Of a stretch of 64,000 bases of DNA, positions 55,291 to 64,000 are shown in pieces. Each line of letters begins with the position of its first letter. The stretch's first letter is position 1. Under the pieces are notes generated by a model, which was not told the origin of the DNA, did no database searches, and was given only the letters and a program-made list of their open reading frames with translations. The stretch lies in assembly GCF_008831285.2 (NCBI RefSeq), contig NC_045150.1, positions 1,624,001 to 1,688,000 of the forward strand, written 5' to 3'. Source of the DNA: Nymphaea colorata. Its lineage: Eukaryota; Streptophyta; Magnoliopsida; Nymphaeales; Nymphaeaceae. The position numbers and the translations under genes were made by a program.

Positions 55291-57014
55291 TGGAGATGGT
55301 AGAGGTGAGGGCGAAATTGGAGGATAAATTAATGTAAGAGGAGGCATGGTGGAAAAATAGATCAAAAGTGAGGTGGATCCAAGCTGGTGATAAGAATATA
55401 AAATATTTCCAAGATATTGCAAATACCAGAGAAAAACGAAACAGGATTGATGCTATGATGGTGGAGGGAGTGAACTAATGTGATGAGGAGGACATCTTGG
55501 AGGCCACCAACAACTATTTTGAAAAGTTCAGATAGAGTTGTAAGTGAATTGGAAAATGAAAAGCCGCCTATGGAAGTGTCTAAAGAGGAAATCAAGAACG
55601 CTATTATGAACATGGATAGAGAAAGTGCTGCAGGGCAGATGGCTTCCCTAACTTTTTCTTTCAGGAGATGTGAGATATAATAGGTGAGGAAGTGGGCAAA
55701 GCTGTACCATTGGTTTTTAAGATTGAAAGAATTGTGCTGGTTGTTAACCAAACCAATATCATGCTGATTGCTAAATTTCATGGTGTTCAATGCATTGAGG
55801 ACTATCGTCCGATCACTATGTAATAGCATTTATAAAATAATTGCTGAAGTAGTGACTTTGTGCATGCAGGGCACCTTCGCTCATGCAGTAGACAATAACC
55901 AAGGAGCTTTTCTCCGGGGTTGGGATATGCATGACCAAATTTTTTTGGCCCAGGACCTCATAGACTTGTTTTTTAAGAAAAACGGTGAGTTTGTATGCCT
56001 ATAAATGGATTTGTCAAAAGCATATGACTGGGTTTCATGGCAGTTTTTGGAAGCCAGTTTGAAACTCATAGGATTCCATGAGCAGTGGAGTAAGATAGTC
56101 ATGTTGTGTGTTACGTCGGCGTCTTACTCTATCTACTGAATGAGCAAGAGGGAAGAAAATTTAAGGGCAAAAGGGGACTAGGGAAAGGGGACCCTCTTTT
56201 CCCTTATCTATTTATTATGGTTATGGAAGTATTTACCAGAATGATCAAGGCGAAGGCGGAGGCTAGGAAAAATTGGATCCCTAAGCACTCTATAGTGGAT
56301 AAGAACACTGGTTCCTTGATTTGTGCAGATGATGTTATCTTGTTCAGCTTGGTGTCGGTCAAGTCTCCAAGGCATGTGAAAGATTTGTTAGGCGAGAAAA
56401 AAAAAAGAAAAAAAAGCTGGATTTGGGGTGAATTCAGACAAGTCGTATGCTCAATGTGGAAGAGGTGAAGGAACGAAAATTGGTTAACCTCCTTCAATGG
56501 CAAAAAGGAGCCCTGCCTATTAAGTACTTGGGTATGCCTTTAGTAACAGGTAATGTTAAGGAGCTGCATTGTGGAAAGCAAAATGAAAATTTTGATAAAA
56601 AACTGGTTCTATGGAAGGCTGAATTACTTTCACGTAGTGGTAGATTATGCTTAGTAAAACATAACCTAGCCAGTATAGCTATGTTTAGAATGCAAAGTTG
56701 AAAGATTCTGTCAAAAGTGGCCGATTTTCTTGAAAAGAAAATGTGCTCCTTTCTGTGGGCAGATGATATGGATAATAGGCAAAAATACACCTCAAGAAAT
56801 GGAAGGATCTATGGAGACCCAAAATTGAAGGCGGGTGGAGCTGAAGCCGCTAAAAGGATGGAATGAGAAGCTGCTAGCTGATATCTTAAGTACAATTTTA
56901 AATCAGGATGGCCTTGCGTGGAGATGGATTCAAGCGAGATACTTGGTCCCTAAACAAAGCCTATGGACGAACAAAAAGCCATCGAGAAGCTCGTGGTGTT
57001 GGAAGAGTGATGAA
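55291..57014 (+). pseudogene. LINE ORF2 reverse transcriptase part, decayed
   Basis: KNIKYFQDIANTREKRNRID (about 55393-55450), AIMNMDRESAAG (55600-55634), DLSKAYDWVSWQFLEASLKL (56011-56070), RGLGKGDPLFPYLFIMVMEV (56179-56238), the catalytic box as CADDVILF (56322-56345; usual FADD) and ALPIKYLGMPLVTG (56510-56551) are the successive RT motifs of plant LINEs. LTNKKPSRSSWCWKS-like sequence ends this part at about 57010. Frames switch between motifs. Confidence 0.82.
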
Positions 57015-57625
57015 AGGAAATAAAATATGAAGTTGGTAAGAAAAAGATTTAAAAGAGAAATAGAGAGTCATATGAGATATGAGAGAGAAATAGGAATAGA
57101 GAGACAAAAGAGATATTTAAAACAAAAAGAAATATTTAAAAAGAGAGAAAAATAGAAAGAGTGATTTGAAGGAAGAAGGGTTAGAGAGAGACATTAAAAA
57201 GAGAATAAGAAAAGAATGAGGAAAATTCAAGAACCTAGAGGGAAATTGAGAGAGTAGTTAAACAATATAGAGAAAGAGAGGGAGAAAGATAAAAAAAAAA
57301 GAAGGAAATAGAGATAGAGATTAATAAAAAAAAGAAAAGGAGGGAGACAAAAGCAGAAAAGAAATATATAGAAAGAAATAAAGATGAAAAGTTTGAGAGA
57401 GAGAGAGAGACAAATAAAAGAAAGAGGGAGAAATACATAAAAGAGGATCAGAGAAAGAGATGAATATAAGAGAGAGATAGAGATATTAAAATGAGAGAAA
57501 AGAGATAGAGAGGAAAAAAATAGAGAGAGAAGTTAAAATGGAAGAATAAATGAAATAAAGAAAAGTTAAAAATGAAAGAGACATGATTTTAAAAGAGAAA
57601 AAAAATTAATGAAGAATAAAAAAGG
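57015..57625. repeat. Purine tract of about 600 bp
   Basis: Almost only A and G on the + strand, with short T interruptions: GAGAGAAATAG, AAAGAGAG, AAAAAGAAGG and similar words. One of the longest purine runs in the window. Reading frames in it are artefacts of composition. Confidence 0.9.
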
Positions 57626-58880
57626 AAGAAGGCTTGCCTTAGTCATGCTCCCCATGCTTCAAGGAGAATTCTTAACTCTGGAGTGACTTTAGACCTTCAT
57701 CGGTTTGCCATGGAAGGTGGAAGTAAGATAAATCTAAAATATAAGAGATCAACAGGGCATATGATGGACATAATCGAAGAAGAGATGACTCATTCACTTC
57801 CACTAGGAAATAAGACGTTTACATGAGGACCCTGATGGGTTGAAGAAAGTCTCCAAGGGCCTTCCAAATGCCCCTCTTGTGTTCGATAGTGGGAGTTGAA
57901 GAAAAGAACTTCAAGTTTGAAATTAAGTGATGAAGAGAGAGATAAAAGTTGAAAGAGAAGTCAAAGAAAGTTTAGAGGAGTCGAGAGAGGGTTCAAGGGG
58001 TTGTTGATGACTTAGAAGGTATAAATGAAGAGACACTTACATTGGGAAGAGGCTCAATGGCATTGTTGTTATTTTATAAATGTAAGTAGCCATTAATTAA
58101 TCATTATTGGTTTAAAAAAAATATTTAATTAATAAAAAAGGATCACATTTGTCCAAAAATAGGTTGACTAGAACTTTGACCATACTAGGTCCAAAAATAG
58201 GTTGACTAGGAGTTTGACCACACACCAGGAGAGGCTGCCCCCCTCGCCCATCCAGCCGAGGCCGAGCCAACTGGTTGGCCTAAAAGAGTGGTGTTGGCTG
58301 GCCATATGGCTAGTTTTGGCCGACCACAGGCTGCGGCTGACCACCCACAGTTTTGGAAGCTTGTTTTAGGTCTAAAGTTGGAATTTGGATCTGGTTGTAG
58401 ATCTTGGGCTATGTTTTGGATCTGGAGCTGGGATTTAAATATAGATATGGATGTAAGAATTTGTTGTGCATCTAGAGCTGATATTTGGATTTGCATATGG
58501 ATTTAGCGATCTATTTTGGATCTGGATATGGATCTGAAGTTCAATTTTGAATCTGGAGCTTGTATTTAGATCCAAATTTGGATATAGGGACATATTTTGA
58601 ACTTGAAGCTAGGATTTGGTCTTGGATTTCGATCTAGAAATTTGTTTGAATTTTTGGACTAGATCCAAGTTTGGGCTTTGTGTTTAAAGTCTGAAATTAT
58701 ATCCAAATACGTCCCAAATAGTGTTAATAGTCAAATTAAAGAGGAAATTGATTAAAATTATAAGAAATTCACTTGTTTGAGGCTGAAAATCTTTGAAACT
58801 TGTTGTGAATTTATCATAAAATGTTTGAAAAATGCTGAATACGGACTTTTGATAAATTTGGTGTGATTACAGCTCCCTAT
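57015..58880. mobile_element. Foreign repeat-rich insertion in the LINE
   Basis: The LINE frame stops after SWCWKSDERK and resumes at about 58885. The insert has three parts: a purine-only tract of GAGAGA/AAAAGA words (57015-57620), a mixed 450-bp part (57630-58080), and a TTTGGATCTGGA-rich part (58350-58690). The layout (GA tract, then GGATTTGGA-type repeats) recalls the LTR-like segments at 15.8 and 45.8 kb in reverse order. I see no gene and no clear inverted or direct terminal repeat. Confidence 0.45.
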
Positions 58881-58884
58881 AATT

Positions 58885-59260
58885 AAAGATGAAGTTAAAG
58901 ACATTAAAGAAGTATTATCGACGATGGGCATGACAAACTAAGTTGGGCAAGGATCGCAGAAAAACCATTAAATGACCGGCGGATATGGGACACCAGCGGG
59001 AAAAGAGATGATAGTCAACCATGGAGAAACAAGATGGGGAATGGAGGGGTGCCAGCAAGGGCAAGCTGGTTCTGCTTCTGGCTTGCAAAGAGAGATTCGT
59101 GATAACGGGTAGATTGAAGAAGTTTGACATAAACTTATCTAACCAATGTGTCCTATGCAAAGAGGAAGAAGAATGCTATCATCACGTCTTCATGGAGTGC
59201 AAAATTTCCAAAGAAGTTTGGAGGGTATTGGTTGAAAAATTTGGCTGCGAATGAAGTCCT
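58885..59260 (+). pseudogene. LINE zf-RVT (zinc-binding) region
   Basis: ITGRLKKFDINLSNQCVLCK and EEEECYHHVFMECKISKEVW (59099-59225) give the CxxC...HxxxxC zinc-binding pattern of the zf-RVT domain found downstream of the RT in plant LINEs. It resumes the LINE after the foreign insert. Confidence 0.78.
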
Positions 59261-59525
59261 TGGCAGGGAGTGAGGGAGGAATTGAAAGGCTGGGACAATA
59301 AAATTGAAGGTGCTGAAATGGCTTAAAAAATGTTGGTGCATGATGTTTCATGTAGTGATTTGGAAAATCCGGTCTATGAGAAATATGGTATTGCATGGAG
59401 GGGAGATAGCATAAATCAATAGACTAAAAAACAGCGCATGGAGCTGTTATGGGCTTTATTTTCGAACATACAAATGGGCTGCAAGGGCTAAAGACTTAAT
59501 AGAGATTTGGCTTAGAACAAGACTG

Positions 59526-59942
59526 GTGTGCACCACAGACGATGGCCAAGATAGAGATTATGATTGGTTATATATTCTGATGATCCATCGAGGGAATAAG
59601 AAAAAGGCAGCAGCTGTGTTGATTGGAAAAGAGGATCAGAGACGTTGGGCAATTGAAAAAGAGCTGGAAGGTGGAGGCGATGAAACAGAGATGGAACTGA
59701 TAAAACGGGGATTTAATAAAAAGGGTTCCAATTCTTGGAACTTGCATATCATATCCAATAACAAGGGATGGAAACGTCATCTTAGAGGGGTAATAGAAGG
59801 TAGAAGACCCTTGCAGAGGAACTGGAAAGATATAAGGGAGCTCTCTAGATCTTTAATAGTGACTAATGAGAAGATTAGATTCAAAGTGGGCAATCTGATA
59901 TGGAGAGAATGGATGCTTGATGGTAGATATGACTTCAGATAA
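59526..59942 (+). pseudogene. LINE 3' open segment of unknown function
   Basis: A 138-codon open stretch in the right orientation and place to be the end of LINE ORF2. It is Lys/Arg/Glu-rich (RRWAIEKELEGGG, GWKRHLRGVIEGRRPLQRNW) and shows no RNase H motif. I do not recognise a domain. It is the longest undisturbed frame of the LINE, which may be chance. Confidence 0.4.
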
Positions 59943-60010
59943 CTATCCGTTTCTCTTGGTCACAGAGAATCTGAAAGTCGTTAGCTAGACTGGTTTCGGA
60001 GCTTCTGCGG

Positions 60011-60745
60011 TGAGGTTGGGTTGCTTCTAATTGTCATTTGTTTTTTTTCTATTAATTATTGTCCCACTTCTTTTGTAGATATACTTTCTCTTTCTCAACA
60101 AAGTATGGGAGTATACCTCCCTGCAAAGCCTTCATCGGAAGGCAGGCCTACGTTTCCTCCTCCTTTCTCTTGTCATTCTAGCCTTCTTCCTTTCTTGTCC
60201 TCCTCTATTTTCCCTATTGAGCTGCATGTGATGGTTGTTATGCTATTGGAAGGTAAGCCTTTGGTTGCCATATTTTATTTGCCTTAATGTAATATATTTT
60301 ACACGTACTTATGCCTGCACACACCATATGAGTGGAAAGTCATGGGCATCTGCTTCAATGAGAAAGACATGAATGCATCACGACTGCATAAACTTATGCA
60401 CCAATGTTCCTTATGAATTACTGTTACATGATGTTACCTATAAATATTTGTGGTACACATGCAATTTTCTTTCCTCTTAGTCAAGTCATGCAATGCATAT
60501 CCTGTTAAGGCATGGTAACAGCATGTGTTTGTGATCATAATATGTGCATGTCAACGACAAATAGCTGATTTTATTTCTGTCAGCACTGTGAAACCGCTCT
60601 TCACCACAAGAATGTCATTCTCTACCATTGCTCGTGAATAAATGTTGTAGGGCTAATTTATAAACTAATGACATAAAATAAATGAACAAGAGATGGAGAG
60701 TTTTGGTAAGCCATGGGTTCACTGTCCGTAGCATGAAACTATATA

Positions 60746-60750
<5 letters not shown>
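60011..60750. other. Gene-free sequence
   Basis: No gene. T-rich and mixed sequence; the first 280 bp could still belong to the LINE 3' end. The 60300-60650 part is anonymous. Confidence 0.35.
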
Positions 60751-60787
<37 letters not shown>

Positions 60788-60808
60788 AAAAGTGAATGGT
60801 GATGCTAG

Positions 60809-60996
60809 ATGTTTAGAGTTACCCAGCCATCTAATATGTACTGTCCAATCCTACATGATGGACGGTTAAAAGAAAAATAAAAAGAAAAAGGTGATGGCCA
60901 TTTTTGTTATTTAATATTATTTTACACATTTTTCTCTTCGTTTGTCTCTCAACCATCCATCTGCTTTAGATGGACGGCTAGGTGACTATAGATAAC
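60809..60996. mobile_element. MITE, copy B
   Basis: Terminal parts are inverted copies: GTTTAGAGTTACCCAGCCATC on the left against, in reverse, TATAGTCACCTAGCCGTCCATC on the right. The interior shares TGATGGACGGTTAAAAGAAA, AATAAAAAGAAAAAGGTGAT and TTTTTGTTATTTAATATTA with copy A at 28.4 kb, which is in the opposite orientation. A TA microsatellite (60739-60784) lies directly to the left. Confidence 0.75.
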
Positions 60997-61649
60997 CATA
61001 CTCATTGTTGACTCACTTATGTATTTGTGTGTATATATACACATACACACACACTCAAATAAATACACACTCTTTTCAAATAACATTCACAAACCATGGT
61101 GCAGTGGAAGTAAACATATATAGCATACAATTGAACATGCCACTAACATGGGGCACAATATGTCCTATGGTATAGTTTAATAACTACTTGTGCCATTAGC
61201 GCACCATGTGACCAGTCCTAAACAAATAAGGTTTTCTATTTATATTAAAGTGAAACGGGTGTGAGTTCTTGTATAGTGTGACATGGTTGTCTAGGGGATC
61301 CCACTTATAGCAAACAAAAACATATGTACATAAACAAAAGCATAAGGTATCTATGCAAATCAAAAACCAAAATTTTGCAAACAAGTACATCAAGAGACCC
61401 TAAAATAAAAAAGAAAAAATGTTACTTGCATGAAACGAGCAGTTTTGTGTTCTTTCTATAACCAATCTGTAACACTATCAGTTGTGCCTCTAAACACTTT
61501 TCATTGAAAAAAGTTGCATATCATTATTCACCTACACAGTGAATATAAATGAAAACCATATCATTAATTATTGAAACTAAATGACTCAAACAAACATTAA
61601 CATTAAAAAAAACACAAAATAAGATACTTTACCTATTTCAACTATGCTC
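60997..61649. other. Gene-free sequence
   Basis: Contains TA and CA microsatellite tracts (61020-61060) and anonymous AT-rich DNA. No gene. Confidence 0.4.
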
Positions 61650-63330
61650 TATGAGTTTCATCTTATAAAAGTCATAAAAAATATCATTCAAATCAAACAT
61701 TTGAAAAATTTGTTTTTCAGTATACAAAAGTAGATAATCTGCAAAGAAGTCATCCTCCATTTTTGTCATCTAATCATGTTTTAATAAGTTTCATAGAAGA
61801 AAATGTCTTTTCTATAGTTGCAGTGGAGACAAAAACTGTTAGAATGAGACAAATCAACTTGTATATAAAACGATATCATTTTTTTTTCTACCTTGTATTA
61901 TTCCTTGACATACATCTGATAGTGTAGTCAAATTTTGAAAACATGAATGACGAGGGATATCATGCCTATAATGTCTCAATTGATATCTTACAAATTGAAA
62001 ATCTAGCTCTAAAAATTTTCGTGATAAAACTTCTCTCCAATAGTGTATGCAACTTTTGTATTAAATGATTCATATTCATTTCTATAGTCTAATGTCGAGA
62101 TCAGACAAATTAATTCTATAGAATTCTCATTAAATCTACTATTTAATTCTACCAACTAAGAATCAATGTCAACAATAAAAATATCTATAGAAAGAAGATA
62201 TCTCAATATAATGAAATGATGCTCATGAAAATGTGATCCTCTGGCAGAATATTAAGCCTCCATATCTGAAAGAGGGATATTGTATGCTCTATAAAATGCT
62301 TCCACAATATTTGTAGAGTCATGCAATCCATGCCATGAGTAATATGATTATGTTGAGACAATAAAGTAGAAAGTTCATTCTTTAAAGTAATTGTTGTAGT
62401 ATCCCTCACATGCACAACATCTAAAATTATGCTTGAATTTGACCATAGCTATTCACAAATCTAAGAACGACAACCATTTGCATTCTTTTAGATTCATCTC
62501 AAGTTTCATCAATAATAATACAATATTTAACATTACCAGTATCTTATATAATTTTAGCTCTCATTTTTCTTGCAAAAACATATAAAATTTCTATCTAAAC
62601 TATCTACAAAATATATTTAGCTTCTTTAGGGTATTATCTAAAACAACTTCTATAAATTTGTTATTTTACCTAGCTAAAGTTTTAATAAACTCAATAAAGT
62701 TACTGTGATTTTATGAACTTGAACTTTAATCATGACCTCTAAATGCATAAGCTTGAATGCTAACCAATGAACTACATCCACAGATGCCTCCAATCTCAAG
62801 TGGTTGTTTTGAACTTGCTTTGAAGTTTGTTTTTCAATCATTTTATTCACATGCATGCTTTGATAAGTAATTATATGTTGCACGTTCATATTATGAGATG
62901 AATTTTGACTTGTCTCCTTTTGACATTGAAATGCAAATGTTTTTTCATTACTACATACCTTCTTTCAGGCTTTGAATCGTTTATTAATAAATGGATTGTC
63001 ATTAGAAGCAATGGTGTTGAAAAGATAACGCAACAAACAATATGCATAGTCTACCTTGGGAGAATATTCAAACCATGAAATTTTTTAAAACCATGAAACT
63101 TGAAATTTACGAGGATGATTCGAAGGACCTAACAATGGATATCTATGAAGTCTTTGTTGGTATGACCAATAATTAATATAAGGTTGCCTAACTTCATACC
63201 TCTCATTTACTGAATTACACCCTACACTTTCTATAGTTTGAATTTAAGTACTTAAAAGGTGGAGTCAGACTCAAAAAGACCAACATCAAGAGCTTTTAGA
63301 CTCGAACAACTAACAATAGTGGTAGTAACA
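61650..63330 (-). pseudogene. hAT transposase 3 (TTF zinc finger/DUF4371 type), broken
   Basis: Minus strand, in order: FEYSPKVDYAYCLLRYLF (about 63010-63070; TTF region), NDNPFINKRFKA and KTFAFQCQKETSQNSSHNMN (about 62880-63000), VNKMIEKQTSKQVQNNHLRL with EASVDVVHWLAF (62750-62860; DUF4371), and near the end LILTVFVSTATIEKTFSSMK with LIKT (about 61790-61850; dimerisation motif). Spacing and order match elements 1 and 2, but the sequence is a different branch of the family. Terminal repeats were not identified. Confidence 0.72.
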
Positions 63331-64000
63331 TCTTTGTTTTCTCTTTGTAGCATTTTAATTTTCTTCCTCCTCAACAACTTGGTTTGCTAAATAACTTTTT
63401 TAAATAATCATGAATATTTTTCATCTTCTTCTCAATAACTTACATAAAAAACCTATAACTCGAGTAGCTTGTAAGTTTCAAATTAACCAAAAATTCAAGT
63501 ATGACCTAAATGTTAAAGCAAACAACTTACTAATCGCAGCCCATGAAAATCAAGAAATTGTTCATATGAATCCAAATCAACAAGTAAAATTATCAAAAAA
63601 AAGTTGGAAGAAAACTTATCATTATAACAATCCAAGTCTATATTTAAAATCAAAGACACACTTAAAAATGGCACCTGTAAAACTAGTGAGCAAAATTAAG
63701 GAGCCAAGACGAATACCAAATACCAAAAATCAAGAAAAACACACCACCAATACCAAATTAAGGAAATAATGTGAATTAAAGTAATCACAAAACCCAATCG
63801 AGGGCACATTAACTTCCCAAATCAAACAATTATGGGAAAATTATTGCATAGTTGCAAGCACATAATCTATTATTGATTGCAATAAGAATTTAAGTACCAA
63901 GTTGGATTCGATAAGAAAATTCACTTTCAACTAGAAATCAGATAAGGAGATGGCATATAGGGACTTCCCTAGATTTGATATTCATAGTCTTTGAATCCAA
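63331..64000. other. Sequence at the window end, no recognised gene
   Basis: A + strand open stretch at 63410-63769 is Lys/Asn-rich, has no known domain, and looks like a by-product of A-richness. The region may be the 5' part of hAT element 3 read in reverse. Confidence 0.35.

Larger units (their letters stand above)
48360..60010 (+). mobile_element. LINE (L1/RTE-like plant LINE, +), interrupted twice
   Basis: ORF1 (DUF4283 and a CCHC-like knuckle), endonuclease, reverse transcriptase and zf-RVT parts follow each other on the + strand from 48.43 to 59.25 kb. A copia element (48799-53425) sits in ORF1, and 1.9 kb of foreign repeat-rich sequence (about 57015-58880) splits the region between RT and zf-RVT. 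Many stops and frameshifts are present. The 3' limit is uncertain; coding-like sequence ends at 59942 and a T-rich segment follows. Confidence 0.8.

Noticed and set aside
57235-57438. Minus-strand frame rich in Leu/Ser/Phe in the purine tract
   Set aside because: It is a translation of the GA-rich repeat.
63410-63769. 119-codon Lys/Asn-rich frame at the window end
   Set aside because: It has no recognised domain and its composition follows the A-rich DNA; it overlaps the likely 5' region of hAT element 3 on the other strand.

Overview
The window is plant nuclear DNA, most likely from an angiosperm. The evidence is two intact intron-bearing plant genes, a plant mitochondrial insertion (matR inside nad1 intron 4), and a dense, old, nested transposon landscape (hAT, Ty3/gypsy, Ty1/copia, LINE, MITEs). 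I cannot name the species from the sequence alone. No bacterial features (operons, CRISPR arrays, phage genes) were seen. A third of the window or less is single-copy genic sequence; the rest is repeats at different stages of decay.

Layout. 1-960: tail of a GC-rich non-autonomous hAT-type element. About 1400-5485: a nuclear copy of mitochondrial DNA (NUMT) with broken matR, group II intron domain V and nad1 exon 5. 5486-9575: AT-rich, no genes. 9576 to about 14725: decayed hAT element 1 (+), followed directly by a ribosomal protein eL8 (RPL7a) fragment. 15.8-18.4 kb: LTR-like sequence with degenerate tandem repeats. 18.4-18.84 kb: a small hAT-like element. 20378-23427: intact four-exon gene for an MS5/POLLENLESS3/SDI1-type TPR protein (473 aa). 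23.66-24.13 kb: local duplication containing a perfect 112-bp palindrome. 24891-25319: remnant of an atypical E2F (DEL type). 26617-27638: hAT-like element carrying a CCT4 chaperonin fragment. 28.3-28.5 kb: MITE. 28830-28919: three consecutive palindromes directly upstream of a start-less OEP16-3 fragment (28927-29257). 29.5-31.0 kb: several local tandem duplications. 31826-35898 (-): intact four-exon serine hydroxymethyltransferase gene of the plant nuclear SHM6/SHM7 type (593 aa).

The right 27 kb is a transposon nest. A Ty3/gypsy element (-) with related ends near 37.8-38.9 and 47.4-48.3 kb is interrupted inside its reverse transcriptase by hAT element 2 (40887-45587). A LINE (+, about 48.36-60.0 kb) is interrupted in ORF1 by a Ty1/copia element (48799-53425, with an exact CATGC target duplication) and again by about 1.9 kb of GA-rich and T-rich sequence (57.0-58.88 kb). 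A MITE related to the one at 28.4 kb lies at 60.8 kb, and a third hAT transposase remnant (-) at 61.65-63.3 kb.

The two intact genes are unrelated in sequence. One is a TPR protein of a family tied to meiotic exit/pollen or sulfur-deficiency responses; the other is a PLP-fold enzyme of one-carbon metabolism that appears to carry a nuclear localisation signal and an altered catalytic site. The other gene-like pieces (matR/nad1, eL8, E2F-DEL, CCT4, OEP16-3) are fragments placed by organelle transfer, transposon capture or decay.
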